In this document: positions 35,396-46,435 of the stretch, piece by piece | Position numbering within the stretch: position 1 is the first letter of the stretch | How the letters are laid out: the number at the start of each line of letters is the position of its first letter | Assembly: GCF_035046485.1 (NCBI RefSeq) | Contig: NC_085137.1 | Span: 480,029,396-480,093,395, forward strand | Direction of reading: 5' to 3' | DNA: 64,000 nt | Origin: Aedes albopictus | Lineage: Eukaryota; Arthropoda; Insecta; Diptera; Culicidae | Notes under the pieces: model-generated | What the model saw: the letters and a program-made list of their open reading frames with translations, nothing else | The model's database searches: none | Told to the model about the DNA's origin: nothing | Position numbers and translations under genes: made by a program

Positions 35396-36567
35396 GCATC
35401 GTTTCAGGGGATTTATGGGCGTTATGTCAAGATTTGTTGACGTATAAATGAGATTACGGGGAAATTAGGGGCATTTCAATATTACTAAGGGGGTTTTAGG
35501 AACGTTTCAAGGGGCTTTTAGGGCAATTCAAGGGATCTCTGGAGCCTTTGAAGAGCGTTGCAAGTGGTTTGAGGGGCGTTTTAAAGTATTTCAGAGTCAT
35601 TTAAGAGATTTTCAGGGTGGTTCAGGAACACTTTAAGGGCGTTCCTAGAGGTTTAAGGGGCGTTTGATAGCATTTCAGGGGCATTTCGAGGGGGTTTCAG
35701 GTGCATTTCAGGAGGTTTCTGAACCCTGTTAAAGACGTTAAGAGAGGTTTTAGAGGCATTTTAAATGAAATATAATAATTTCAAGGGCGTTTCAATGGGA
35801 TTACGGAAGTTTCAGGGACGTAACGCCTCTGAATCTCGTCAAATATGCTCTCAAACTTCCTAAAATGCCTCCGGATTTCCCCTTAATCATCCTCGGACCC
35901 TATGTAACGAACCAGAGATAATCCGAAACCCCCAAAAACGCCTCCGAAACGCCTCTGAAACCAACCTGAAATGCTCTGAGACTTCCTGAAATGCCCCTGA
36001 AGCCCCCTTAATACCTACTCGGACCCCATGTAATGCTTTTGAAAACCTCCTCAGACCCCCAGAACCACTTGAGATGTCCTGGTACCCCACTGTAACCCCT
36101 TGGGAAACCCTAAAACGCCCCTGTAAACTTTAGTGTACTAGAGCCCCATAAAGTGGCAAGAAGCTTCTCAATTTCCCTGAATTCGATTGAAATATCTTGA
36201 AACACATTGAAGTCCGTTAGAAACCCATCCTGAGACTCCTGAGATCCCTGTAAACTTCCCATAAAATCTACTGTGGACCTCTGACACGTCAATAAATCTC
36301 TGTCGTAACGCCATAGAAACGTCTTGAAACCTCTCAGATAACCCAAACCGTAGAAAGGGCAAACGTTTCACTAAGCTTAAAACTCTTAACGCCCATCCCC
36401 TCGCCCCTCCGATTCCAACTGAAACGTCTTGAAACGCATTGAAATCGATTTGAAATTCCCTGAAGCCTTCATGAAAGCCCCTAAAGTCTCCTGGAACCCA
36501 TTGGAACAACTTTAAACACCTTGCAACCATTCTCTAACTTCTTAGAAGATCTTTTTAAAGTCCCGGA

Positions 36568-36987
36568 CAGTGAATCAAAATTCAAACATCGCGCAACAAT
36601 AATGACAATGTCGCAACCTGTATTTGTTGCGACAAAACAACCCATGCGACATAAGTTTGTCCCAACTTGAAAATAATGGGATTAACATCGTACACCACGA
36701 GTTTAGAGATTTTTAAGCCTTGCATTGCGATTTTCGAACGGTAACTTCGAGTCGGTAAACACTGCAACTCTGGTGAAGCTCGATCATCAAACAGTTTCGA
36801 CTTTGGGTTAGTAATAATTGATTATTCACGAGTTGAAAAGTACGCAACAAATTCAGCTTCCGTTTTGTCTGCAACAAAAAATTTCGAGATCATGTCATTA
36901 TCTGTCACCAGTAGGGATAAAGACTAATCGTCGCACCTTCTTTGTTGCTTGTTTTGTGCCTCTTTTGTCTGACAATTCTCTTCACTG
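36568..36987. mobile_element. hAT-type MITE, copy 2 (no nested insertion)
   Basis: CAGTGAATC ... TTCACTG with an 8-bp duplication GTCCCGGA (36560-36567, 36988-36995). It aligns along its whole length with 2313-2856 minus the 125-bp element, with a single TA at 36815-36816. Confidence 0.9.
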
Positions 36988-37690
36988 GTCCCGGAAGCAC
37001 TCTGAAACTTCTCTAAGTGCTTTGCAGTGTTTTGAACACAGTGAAATCATTGAGCAAACCCCTCCCGAGACCCCGTAGACTGCCTTTAAACTAAACTGAA
37101 GCCTGACATTACCGTGAAGTTCCCTTAAACTCTACTGAAGCCCCATTAAACCAACTGGAGCCCTTTGAAATGCCTTTAAAACTCTCCTGGACAACTCATG
37201 AGAGCCAATTGTGCCCCCTTAGAACCACCACGACGAATGGAAATAGCTTGAAAGTCCTCTGAAGCTCTCCTGTAACCTCCTGAAATCTACTAAAACGCCT
37301 TGAAAAGCCTCAGAGTCGGACATCGTCCTGTCGATGGGCAACAACGAGCCCGAAACCGGTCGACTCAAAAAGGTAATTAAATTATATCTCCTTTTAAACG
37401 TTTTGTAAGAATAATAAGTGTTGTGTCTGTCTCGCGTCGCGTGTTATAAGTGAAGCCTCAGAACTTTTTTGGAAACCCCCTGAGAACCCCGTAGATTTCC
37501 CTTAAACCCTACAAGAGCCCGATGTCGTAAGGGTCATACGACATCTAAGTTCTCTCAGAAACGCCTTCCTAACCACCTCTGAAACCTGCAATTCTCCTGG
37601 CTGTCACCTGATACTCCCTGAAAACCCTCTCAAACCACCGGAAACGCTTTGAAATTTCACGGAAAACCTTTATAGGTTTGAGTTTTCTTA

Positions 37691-38388
37691 ACCCTTCATT
37701 CCCCTAAAAAACTTTTCAGACTGGATTTTCAGATTGTAAGATATTTTGAGAAGAGTACCTATAGTAATAGATTGATCCACACGCCTACCCAAAACTTAAG
37801 AGAGGTTTTGATGTATGAATACAGTGAAAAGCGCATTCTCATCGAATGTTGCATTAGCTTGATGACGTTCATGTCTTTCTTGTAACAACTGCAATATCTT
37901 AAAAAGGTATGAATGCAGTTATTCGTACGCCTTCTTGTAATCGATGTTCACCATGCTATTTATTGTGTCTCTGCTTTTCAGTGGCTTAATTCACAGTGAC
38001 TGCTTCTGAGATGACGTGATCGTGTTTTTTTTGCATCGCAGTGGGTTTGTATCCTCCTGGTTATTACCAACGACAACACTTTGTACGGACTCGAAAGACA
38101 CGTTTTGACCAGCAAAAGTTAAGAGATACTCCTGGCAATCAACCCATTTACATTACATTAAGAGCTACCCAATAGTGAACTAGTTGATTCTAGGTTTATC
38201 AGCTAGATGGCGCTAGTGGGTCTAAGAAACTACTGCAATCTGAAGAATCAAACCACTAGAAGAACTTCGTCTTCGACAAAGTTGACAAACCATTACAAAC
38301 AACCTAATTATTTACACCTGTGATAGGAACTGATAAATTAAAACACTTAATAACTCAAAACACTTTAGATACTTTTTTTCAATAGCTA
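37691..38388. other. No gene seen
   Basis: AT-rich intergenic sequence. A short stretch near 38210 (CTAGATGGCGCTAG, then CTTCGACAAAGTTG) resembles text at 16590 and 17190 and is probably a dispersed repeat. Confidence 0.4.
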
Positions 38389-38394
38389 TTTATT
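38389..38394 (-). terminator. Poly(A) signal of the 38418 gene
   Basis: TTTATT on the plus strand reads AATAAA on the minus strand, 24 bases past the stop codon. Confidence 0.65.
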
Positions 38395-38417
38395 CAGCAA
38401 TCTTCTGACTGTGGTTC

Positions 38418-38684
38418 TCACACTTTATACCTCAACTGATCGGCGCCCCTATTCATAAGTTTAATCCAAGCCATTTTCGTTTTGTATTCAACTCGGTCGG
38501 CGTTGATCCTTTTGCTTTGTAATGCCAGAGCAGAGTACAGATCCCATACCAGGCCGACCAGAAACGATGCCGGGGGCTTTCGTTCCTCATCCTCTCGTAC
38601 AATGGCGATTTGGCTTGATACTGTGGGCGATACCACTCCTACAATGATGATAAATGCTATTAGTTGTTGGAGTGAAAGGTGCAT
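38418..38684 (-). CDS. Small secreted protein, unknown function
   Basis: An 88-residue product. I do not recognise the family. Residues 1-24 form a clear signal peptide (MHLSLQQLIAFIIIVGVVSP then TVSS). The mature part starts QIAIVREDEERKPP and then contains a hydrophobic FLVGLVWDLYSALAL segment and a basic tail ending LRYKV; there are no cysteines. The start is set at the ATG before the signal peptide (38684) although the frame is open to 38777. AATAAA lies 24 bases past the stop, supporting a real transcription unit. A non-LTR retrotransposon begins 152 bp upstream of the start codon in the opposite orientation, close enough to have split or replaced the promoter. Confidence 0.55.
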   Translation of the reverse strand: MHLSLQQLIAFIIIVGVVSPTVSSQIAIVREDEERKPPASFLVGLVWDLYSALALQSKRINADRVEYKTKMAWIKLMNRGADQLRYKV

Positions 38685-38836
38685 GATAATAACTAGTACT
38701 TTTGAAGTGTAATGAAGAAAATCATCGTTCTGAAATATATTAAACATGGGTATACGGATTTTCATCAAGGTACGCAAAGTAGAATAAATTAACTGTGGTT
38801 CTGGTACCTACTTATTCTATACATACATCCATCAAT

Positions 38837-41800
38837 CAAGAGGGCAAAACAGCCCTATCATGCTTGGCCAGGCTACAAACCTGTGTTGATATAGTGAAGA
38901 TAAATCAACAAGTACTGGGTCCTGGATAGGATCAAATGTCACCCAATAAAATACAGTTCATTCAAGTAAATCTTCATCATGCAAAGGGAGCTACAGCTGT
39001 ACTTTGCAAAAGATTTGCTGAGAGCAAACTGGATATTGCACTTATCCAGGAGCCATGGACAAATAATAGTAGGATATTGGGAATTACTACAAACTCTTCA
39101 GAATTAATATATCATAAGGGGCAGCTTCCACCACGAGCTGCAATTTTAGTAAATGGAAGGGTGAATTCAATTCCAATTACAGAGTTTATCAACCGTGACA
39201 TAGTTGCAATTATGGTGGAGGTACCTACAGTTCATGGAAAAACGGAAATTTGTATTGCATCGGCATACTTTCCGGGAGACGTGGACGATGTACCACCACC
39301 AGAAGTAGCAGCTTTTGTCTCATATTGTAGAAAGCATAATAAAGCTTTCATTATTGGATGTGACGCAAATGCTCATCACACTGTATGGGCTAGCACAAAC
39401 ATCAATAACAGAGGTGAACACCTTTTGGATTTCATTTCACAGAATGAAATTGATATATGTAACAGAGGCGATGAACCTACTTTTATAAACGCCATAAGGC
39501 AGGAAGTTCTTGACTTAACTTTGTGTAGCCCTACACTTTCTGAAAAAGTCACAAATTGGCATGTGTCAGACGAAGTTTCTTTGTCTGATCACAAGCAAAT
39601 ATTGTTTAAATATGAGGCTGGTCACCAACTCATAGAAACTACAAGGAATCCCAGAAAAACAAACTGGGAGCAATACTCCTCAAAACTTGTATCGGGAATG
39701 GATAATTTAAATGACATTCCAAATTCTCGTCATGGGCTTGAAGAAAGTGCTTCGACACTTTCGAGCATAATTAGACAGGCTTTTCATGACAGTTGCGCAC
39801 CAAAGAAACGCTCTTCAAATAGAGATGTGCCTTGGTGGAATAACAACCTGCAAAAACTACGAAAGAAAACCCGGAAACTATTTAACCGGGCTAAAAGAAC
39901 ACAACAGTGGGAACAATACAAAGAGTCCCTCACAATTTATAACAGAGAAATCCGAAGGTCAAAGAGGATAAATTGGAGGCACACATGTGAAAACATTGAG
40001 AGTACTCCAATTGCAGCCAGGTTGCAAAAAGTCCTCGCTAAAGACCATTCAATTGGCCTGGGAACTCTCAAAAAAGAGAATGGCTCTTTTACAACGAGTA
40101 CCAGTGAAATTTTAGAAACAATGATGAAAACGCATTTTCCGTGTTCTACGCTTGTTTCAACTCAAGACCAAGATGCATCTGTATCGCAAACTGATGACAA
40201 TGAAACCAGGAGATATAGTCATGAAATTCATGATTTAACTGGGTTAGAAAGTTTCAGGAGTGATGCATGCATTATGGCCAATAAAATTATAACAGAACAA
40301 AAAGTTGAATGGGCGATAGATTCCTTTGAACCCTTCAAAGCGCCTGGTAGGGATGGAATTTTTCCTGTACTACTGCAGAAGGGTAAAGAAACCTTAACAC
40401 CCATTTTAACTAAATTGTTCAGATTAAGCTTATCGTTATGCTACATCCCTAAAGCTTGGCGAGAAGTGCGTGTCACTTTTATACCAAAGGCAAGTAAGAA
40501 GGATAAATCATCACCAAAATCCTTCAGACCCATAAGTTTATCGTCCGTTATGTTAAAAATAATGGAAAAATTACTAGACGAGCATATTAAATCGTCATAC
40601 TTAACAAAAAGCCCTTTAAGCAAAAATCAATTTGCATATCAAGAGGGTAAATCTTCGGTAACTGCACTTCATAAGTTGGTTACAAAACTGGAAAGATCTT
40701 TTGAAGCAAAAGAGATTTCACTTGCAGCGTTCCTTGACATTGAAGGAGCGTTCGATAACACATCCTACAGTTCAATAAGGAATGCTATGTCAAAACGTGG
40801 TTTTGACGGATGTATTGTTCATTGGATTGGAAAAATGTTATCAGAAAGAGAGATATCATCAAACCTTGGCAGCTCATTTATTAGCGTTAGAGCAGTGAAA
40901 GGGTGCCCACAAGGAGGCGTGCTATCACCTTTATTGTGGTCCTTGGTAGTTGATGATCTTCTCAAACAATTGGAAGCACAGGGCTTTGAAATAATTGGCT
41001 TCGCTGATGACATAGTCATAGTAGTCCGTGGTAAATATGACAATATTATCAGTAACAGAATGCAAACTGCCTTAAATCTAGTCTCTTCATGGTGCGATAA
41101 GGAAGGCTTAAATGTCAATCCTTCTAAAACCACGGTCGTACCGTTTACACGAAAGAGACAAATTTCAATAACTAACCTAAAATTGAAAGGAACTCTTTTG
41201 GAACTTTCAAGCACAGTCAAGTATCTCGGAATACATCTTGACAGTAAGCTAAATTGGAATTTGCATCTTGAGCAAGTGATTGGAAAAGCCACAAATGCTC
41301 TATGGATCAGCAAAAAAACTTTTGGTAAAAAATGGGGACTGAAGCCGAAAATGATCTATTGGATTTACACGGCAATTGTGAGACCCAGAGTTACATATGC
41401 GTCACTAATCTGGTGGCCTAAAACAAATGAAAAGCTAGCTCAGAAGAAGCTTGAAAAACTTCAAAGACTTGCTAGTCTTTCAATTACTGGTGCAATGCGA
41501 AGTACGCCGACTAAAGCGTTAGACACTTTACTCTTCTTACTTCCATTGCATCAATTTGTTCAATTAGAAGCTACAAAGAGTGCTTTGAAGGTTAAAAGAA
41601 CTACAAACCTCTTTGAAGGTGACCTGAGAGGCCATCTAAGTATTCTAAAATCAATTAGTATCAACTCGTTAATCACAAGTAATAGTGATTGGATGAGCAG
41701 AAGGTACAATTTTGAACGCACTTTTGAAGTGATTAATCCTGGGCGATATCTGTGGACAAATGGGGGCCCAGAACTACATCCAGGATCAATCGTATTTTAC

Positions 41801-42761
41801 ACCGATGGTTCGAAACTGAACGACCAAGTTGGTGCAGGAGTAACTGGTCCAGGGATTAACGTATCAATTCCCATGGGCAAATGGCCAACTGTTTTTCAAG
41901 CTGAAATTCAGGCAATTTTAGAATGTTGTAATATTTGTTTACGCAGAAATTACAGATATTCAAAAATATGCATTATGTCTGATAGTCAAGCAGCTCTAAA
42001 TGCCTTGAAATCAGCAACATGCTCTTCCAAACTTGTTTGGGAGTGTATCCAATCACTCCAACAATTAGCTTGCCGTAATCAGGTGAAGCTGTTTTGGGTT
42101 CCAGGACACTGTGGAATTGATGGAAACGAACAAGCTGATATGTTAGCAAGACTTGGTTCGTCACACCAATTCATAGGACCAGAACCGTTTTGTGGTGTGT
42201 CTGGGTGTTCTCTCAGAATGGAGTTCAAAACATGGGAACATGAAAAAATAATATCCAACTGGGAAAATACCACTTTTGCGAGGCAGTCAAAACGTTTCAT
42301 AAAGCCAAACTTTTCAAACACTCGCAAAATCTTAGAGCTGTCAAAAAGAGATCTAAGTACTTTTACTGGCCTGCTAACAGGCCATTGTCCGAGCCGTTAT
42401 CATATGAAGCTAATCGGAAAGCTTCAGAATGATGTATGTCGTTTTTGCGACATAGATACAGAAGACTCGGAACATTTGTTATGCCGTTGTCCGGCAATTG
42501 CTGTTAAAAGAATTAGGTTCTTCGACAAGGGGCTGATAGAACCCCTTGATGTCTGGAGAACAAATCCCAATACGGTTGTACAGTTTATCCGAGCTGTGTC
42601 ACCATGTTGGGATCAAACGCACAGTCAAGGTTTGATTATTGCTAACAGTAGTAATACGTCAACTTGATATAGCTAAAACAAACTGGGGCATATGTCACAA
42701 TAGATCTAATAACTGGTCGTAGTGACTTAGATACCCAACAAGGAATAAAAAAAAAAAAAAA
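38837..42761 (+). mobile_element. Young non-LTR retrotransposon, 5'-truncated, with poly(A)
   Basis: The element is bounded by a perfect 14-bp target duplication ATACATCCATCAAT (38823-38836 and 42762-42775) and ends in an A run at about 42747-42761. The first 93 bases are an open frame (KTALSCLARL... to TAG at 38927-38929) that looks like the tail of ORF1, so the copy is 5'-truncated just upstream of an intact ORF2. An intact frame, perfect duplication and clean tail indicate a recent insertion. Confidence 0.9.
38936..42667 (+). CDS. Non-LTR retrotransposon ORF2: AP endonuclease, RT, RNase H
   Basis: A 1243-residue polyprotein for target-primed reverse transcription. The N-terminal endonuclease has IQEPW (about 35), GCDANAHH (about 140) and SDHK (about 216). 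The reverse transcriptase has FLDIEGAFDN (about 600), GCPQGGVLSPLLW (about 662) and the catalytic FADD (about 688). The RNase H has YTDGSK (about 954), AEIQAI (about 982), SDSQAAL (about 1014) and WVPGHCGIDGNEQAD (about 1053). A C-terminal CRFC...EHLLCRCP zinc-binding motif is near 1167. All catalytic residues expected are present and there is no internal stop. The RNase H places it in the I/LOA/R1-like group of insect elements; the exact clade is not resolved. The start ATG is seven bases after the ORF1 stop. Confidence 0.95.
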   Translation: MSPNKIQFIQVNLHHAKGATAVLCKRFAESKLDIALIQEPWTNNSRILGITTNSSELIYHKGQLPPRAAILVNGRVNSIPITEFINRDIVAIMVEVPTVHGKTEICIASAYFPGDVDDVPPPEVAAFVSYCRKHNKAFIIGCDANAHHTVWASTNINNRGEHLLDFISQNEIDICNRGDEPTFINAIRQEVLDLTLCSPTLSEKVTNWHVSDEVSLSDHKQILFKYEAGHQLIETTRNPRKTNWEQYSSKLVSGMDNLNDIPNSRHGLEESASTLSSIIRQAFHDSCAPKKRSSNRDVPWWNNNLQKLRKKTRKLFNRAKRTQQWEQYKESLTIYNREIRRSKRINWRHTCENIESTPIAARLQKVLAKDHSIGLGTLKKENGSFTTSTSEILETMMKTHFPCSTLVSTQDQDASVSQTDDNETRRYSHEIHDLTGLESFRSDACIMANKIITEQKVEWAIDSFEPFKAPGRDGIFPVLLQKGKETLTPILTKLFRLSLSLCYIPKAWREVRVTFIPKASKKDKSSPKSFRPISLSSVMLKIMEKLLDEHIKSSYLTKSPLSKNQFAYQEGKSSVTALHKLVTKLERSFEAKEISLAAFLDIEGAFDNTSYSSIRNAMSKRGFDGCIVHWIGKMLSEREISSNLGSSFISVRAVKGCPQGGVLSPLLWSLVVDDLLKQLEAQGFEIIGFADDIVIVVRGKYDNIISNRMQTALNLVSSWCDKEGLNVNPSKTTVVPFTRKRQISITNLKLKGTLLELSSTVKYLGIHLDSKLNWNLHLEQVIGKATNALWISKKTFGKKWGLKPKMIYWIYTAIVRPRVTYASLIWWPKTNEKLAQKKLEKLQRLASLSITGAMRSTPTKALDTLLFLLPLHQFVQLEATKSALKVKRTTNLFEGDLRGHLSILKSISINSLITSNSDWMSRRYNFERTFEVINPGRYLWTNGGPELHPGSIVFYTDGSKLNDQVGAGVTGPGINVSIPMGKWPTVFQAEIQAILECCNICLRRNYRYSKICIMSDSQAALNALKSATCSSKLVWECIQSLQQLACRNQVKLFWVPGHCGIDGNEQADMLARLGSSHQFIGPEPFCGVSGCSLRMEFKTWEHEKIISNWENTTFARQSKRFIKPNFSNTRKILELSKRDLSTFTGLLTGHCPSRYHMKLIGKLQNDVCRFCDIDTEDSEHLLCRCPAIAVKRIRFFDKGLIEPLDVWRTNPNTVVQFIRAVSPCWDQTHSQGLIIANSSNTST

Positions 42762-42775
42762 ATACATCCATCAAT

Positions 42776-43607
42776 GAAAGCCAGGTATTTTTTTTTTTAT
42801 CTTCACATGATAATGACACTGTTATTCGACATTCATAAATAAATGCCTGAAACTTGCCAAACCAATTGAAGAATAAAAGCTTAATTTTTCACCGAATCGA
42901 TACACAAATTGTCCTGACATTTACCCGAGAAAAAAAAATACAACCTTCACAATCCGAAGATGCTTAAATCGCGAAAAAAAAATCACCAAACCTTGACGAA
43001 AGCTTCCCAATAATGCGATCCAATGCATCAACCGACGGTCCCGCACTCACCGTCGACACCAGGTCATAATATTTATGACCTGCTTGATGACTTTATGAAC
43101 TGCTCACGTTCTCAATGATCGGACCTCATTTTCGGAAGTTTTTTTATATATTATTTTATCTGAAGTCAACATTTTTATATTTTTGCTGCAAAACTATATG
43201 ACGAACGGACGGTTGTGATTGATGGCACTTCGTAATCGCTACGATCTCACTTCTATAGTGAATTGAATTCGCACCGTTTCAAACGTGACTAGACCACAGA
43301 GAACAGATGTCCAAGCTCATGAAGTGCGTTTGTGTAAATGATTGCAACGGTTGTTTTAAAATAACTGGCAATATGCGTGTAATGCGATTGTGGAATCGAG
43401 TTCAGTTCTAGGCCTACTTGCGACGGAGATAGTCGAGTGACTCCGTAGCTTGAAGGAATAGAAGCGCCCGTCTAGCGAATTGGTAGTCGTGAGTTGGAGT
43501 CTCACCGGAGAGCGTGGATTTCTTTTCATAATTTCAAATCTCAATTTGTTCATGGAGCACATGTTCTGTTGTGCACATGGATGTCAAAGTATTTTCAACA
43601 GTGTAAT
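42776..43607. other. No gene seen
   Basis: AT-rich sequence. A short hairpin AGGTCATAATATTTATGACCT lies at 43060-43080, and a weak tRNA-like text (TAGCGAATTGG ... GAGTTGGAGTCTC) at 43475-43505 is not convincing. Confidence 0.4.
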
Positions 43608-43615
43608 GTAGTAAG

Positions 43616-44035
43616 TAGGGACAATGGAAATTCGCAATTTCGCGGAAGCCGCGAAATCCGCGAAATTGGGTCTTGACCGTGAAATTTGAAATATCCCGCG
43701 AAATGCCGCAAAATCTGTCAAATTTGAGAAAACACCCTACAAATTTCCATTTATTTCAAACTTTTAAGCAAAAAATTAGTTGTTAACTTTGGACTGTGTA
43801 AAGTAATTTACGATTCCTTATTTACACGATAAAAATATAATGCATATAAATCTATGCTCTTATCTGATTTGTTACTTTTTCGATGAATTTATGATAACCC
43901 GTTACAAGATTCAAATGAATTTTTCATTTGGTGTTCAAAATTCAAGTTTTTCTCTACATTGGTCAAAGTCCGCGAAATTCACAATTGTAGCCCGCAAAAT
44001 TTGAGAAATTTTGCCGCGAATTTCCATTGTCCCTA
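43616..44035. mobile_element. 420-bp hAT MITE, 8-bp duplication
   Basis: TAGGGACAATGGAAATTCGC and the inverse ending CCATTGTCCCTA, with a perfect 8-bp duplication GTAGTAAG (43608-43615, 44036-44043). Both subterminal regions carry CGCGAAAT words. Non-coding. Confidence 0.92.
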
Positions 44036-44343
44036 GTAGTAAGTTTAGAAAAAAAAACGTACGAAGGGGTTGGGGTCAAAAATTATAAACCATTAAAAAC
44101 CCAAAATTAATGGAATGAGATTGTATGGCGGTTATCAAAACCACTACAAGATTAAAATGGTCATTAAAATTTTGAGGTTCAATCGAAAAACTAGGATTGA
44201 ACCGAATTTCTTTTTTTTCTGATTATGTGTACCATCTTTAGCTCTAAACGTATGAGCGTTTAGAAAAATACTGTTGTGATCAGAACAGTATGACTGACCA
44301 TATTCGTTTAAAAACAAAATTTAATCTTTCATTTTAGGTTTCT

Positions 44344-44400
44344 GCCAGTGCCGGATTTAGGCTTCGGGAGGCCCGGACAAACCCTATAAAGTTGGCCCCA
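44344..44400. repeat. Possible GGATTTAGGC-type element terminus
   Basis: CAGTGCCGGATTTAGGCTTC then GGGAGGCCCGG, a start similar to 4228 and 63339. No partner end was found. Confidence 0.25.
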
Positions 44401-44587
44401 AAAAATTAAGATTTTGAAGACATAAACCATAACTTGACGATATTTTTTCAATGTTATGTATTATTTGTTTTTTTTTACTGTTTTTTTTTTATTTTTGTGA
44501 TTTAGGAAGAAACTATGTCAGTCTACTGTTTTGTTAGTTGAAATAATTAGTTTTCCATTTATTTTCAATTGTTTTTATGATGTTGTA

Positions 44588-44925
44588 TAATTTTTATTCT
44601 TAATCACTTAACCTAATTTACAGCTCTTCTGTCCACTAGGGCACTACGTGAGCGTTTCCAATTGGCAGATGTACTTACAGCTTTGTACAGCGCCTAAATG
44701 TATTCTATTCGAATTGTACTATATCGAACTGGTGCCTTTGTGCTGCTTTTACCTTTCTACCCTGTCCACAGTAGAATGATGAGCACGAGGATGTTGATGT
44801 GTAGCTGCTGTTCCTTTTTTCAGTCCAATTGGGGGTCGTCCATTACGAGTTGTGGTTCGCCGATAACCATATTCCGGGTCAGTTAGAGCTACATGCTCCG
44901 AAGAGGGCCAGGTGCCAGCAGCTTT
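44588..44925 (-). mobile_element. Feilai-like SINE, body and 3' end, inverted
   Basis: It is the inverse of 45150-45547 over more than 300 bp, sharing ACAGCTCTTCTGTCCACTAG, CAGCGCCTAAATGTATTCTA and GATGAGCACGAGGATGTTGA. The tRNA-like head is missing. Confidence 0.7.
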
Positions 44926-45131
44926 TGTGAAATGGCTAAAAGTGATAATTTCGTGTGTAATTGTGTTTAAGAGACCCCCGCTGAACGTATTCTGGAGCGC
45001 CATATAAGTTATTACATGCCCCATTCTCTCGAAATCATGAGGATTGATACGTCGCACGGCATGTTTTGGTTGCAAATCAGAAAAATTCCCTGATGACAAC
45101 CGCATGGAACCTGTGCTACATGTTCCGGCCA

Positions 45132-45550
45132 TATTAGTTGATACAGGTTCAATCCCAGCCCCGGCACTTGCAATTTTTCGTCAGTTGCTCTTCCCCCCGA
45201 GAGCAGCTGACACCTGACCCTCTTCTTAGCATATGCTCTAACGGACCCGGAAACTTGGATATCGGCTAACAGCAAGTCATAATGGACCTCCAATCGGACT
45301 GTAGAAGGAACAAGAGCCACACATCAACATCCTCGTGCTCATCATTCTACCATGGACAGGGTAGAAAAATGACAGCAGCGCAAAGACTACCAGTTCGAAT
45401 TAAAATTAGTGGAATTAGAATAGAATACATTTAGGCGCTGTACAAAGTGTAAGTGCAGCCGCCAATTGGAATCGCTCACGCAGTGTTCTAGTGGACAAAA
45501 GAGCTGTAAATTAGGTTAAGTGGTTGAAGAATAAAAATAAAAAAAAATTA
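45132..45550 (+). mobile_element. Feilai-like SINE with A-rich tail
   Basis: Starts within the B-box region (GGTTCAATCCCAGCCCCGGC), followed by GCAATTTTTCGTCAGTTGCT, a body of about 350 bp and the tail AATAAAAATAAAAAAAA. The head is present in the fragment at 49781-49880. With 44588-44925 it makes an inverted pair around about 200 bp. The name Feilai is from memory of the Aedes SINE and was not checked. Confidence 0.7.
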
Positions 45551-45734
45551 GTTGATACAGACTTCAGTCTATCGTTTCTGACTCAGTCATTCGAAATTTT
45601 GAAGATTGATATGTCGCACGGCATGTTTAGGTTGAAAACCAGAAGTGTCCCCGATGCGGCCCCGCGGAACCTATCACGGGGATCCGGCAGGGTCAACTTA
45701 CTCAAATCTGGTTATCGCAGTTGTGTTTCACTGT

Positions 45735-45935
45735 AGCCAATTTGGCAACACCCTGACCCCAGCACAATTCGGAATATCCCCGGAATGGTTCCGGATATTG
45801 CATGGTCGCTTGAGTATAATAAACTAGCACCAATTTATGATCGATTGAGGGCGACTTAAAAAATAGGATAAAAATTGACAAAATATCAGTATTTTGACAA
45901 TGAATTGTAGGGGGTCGGGTATGTGAAGGTTAATG
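45735..45935 (+). repeat. Dispersed repeat shared with 32815-33055
   Basis: CCCTGACCCCAGCACAAT, CCCCGGAATGGTTCCGG and CAATTTATGATCGATTG, in the same order. Upstream, GATTGATATGTCGCACGGCA at 45600 (also near 45040) resembles the satellite unit of 21500-25850. Confidence 0.65.
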
Positions 45936-46178
45936 AAACTCTAAAACAGTCCTCATAGGAACTGAAGAAATAGACTTAAAGAAATCAAATTGAAAAACCT
46001 AATGAGAAAAAACCTTTTTCCAGTGGGTTTTCGGAAGAAAAACGTTATCAACAAAACTGTTTAGAATAGCATTCTCCACAACTCTAGTCAGGACACCAAC
46101 CTTGTATTTTGAAAATTTAGAAAAATATTGATTTTCTATCTCACTTTTAGGGGTATTTATCATTTTTACTAATAATTC

Positions 46179-46435
46179 TCCAGTTAGTGGTTAAGGCTAA
46201 GGATCGCCAATCCGGAGACGGCGGGTTCGATTCCCATTCCGGTCGGGAAAATTTTCTCGACTCCCTGGGCATAGTGCATCATTGTACTTTTGTCTCACAA
46301 TATGCAAATTCAAGCAATAGCAGGCAAAGAAAGCCCTTCAATTAATAACTGTGGAAATTCTCAAAGAACACTAAGTTGAAGCGAGGCAGGTCAAGTCTCA
46401 GTGGGGACGTAGAGCCAGAAAGAAGAAGAAGAAGA
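46179..46435 (+). mobile_element. Complete tRNA-derived SINE, 11-bp target duplication
   Basis: The head has an A-box-like AGTTAGTGGTTAAGG and the B-box GGGTTCGATTCCCATTCC, then a body ending GTGGGGACGTAGAGCC and a (GAA)n tail. A perfect duplication ACTAATAATTC flanks it (46168-46178, 46436-46446). It is the best-preserved member of its family here. Confidence 0.88.

Larger units (their letters stand above)
34540..37690. repeat. Degenerate CTGAAAC/GTTTCAG repeat with strand switch
   Basis: From about 34725 to 35830 the plus strand repeats words such as GGGGTTTCAGG and GGGCGTTTCAAGGGG. From about 35835 to 37690 the same words appear inverted (CCCCTGAAACCTCC, TGAAACGCC). The whole forms a very imperfect foldback of roughly 1.1 kb against 1.8 kb. 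Reading frames within it are low-complexity shadows. Two elements (34801-35395 and 36568-36987) lie inside. Confidence 0.7.

Noticed and set aside
35887..36530. Minus-strand frames of 67-120 codons in the CTGAAAC repeat
   Set aside because: Overlapping frames in a degenerate short repeat; no conserved domain, start context or promoter.
43460..43530. tRNA-like SINE head
   Set aside because: GAGTTGGAGTCTC only loosely matches a B-box and there is no shared body with other repeats.
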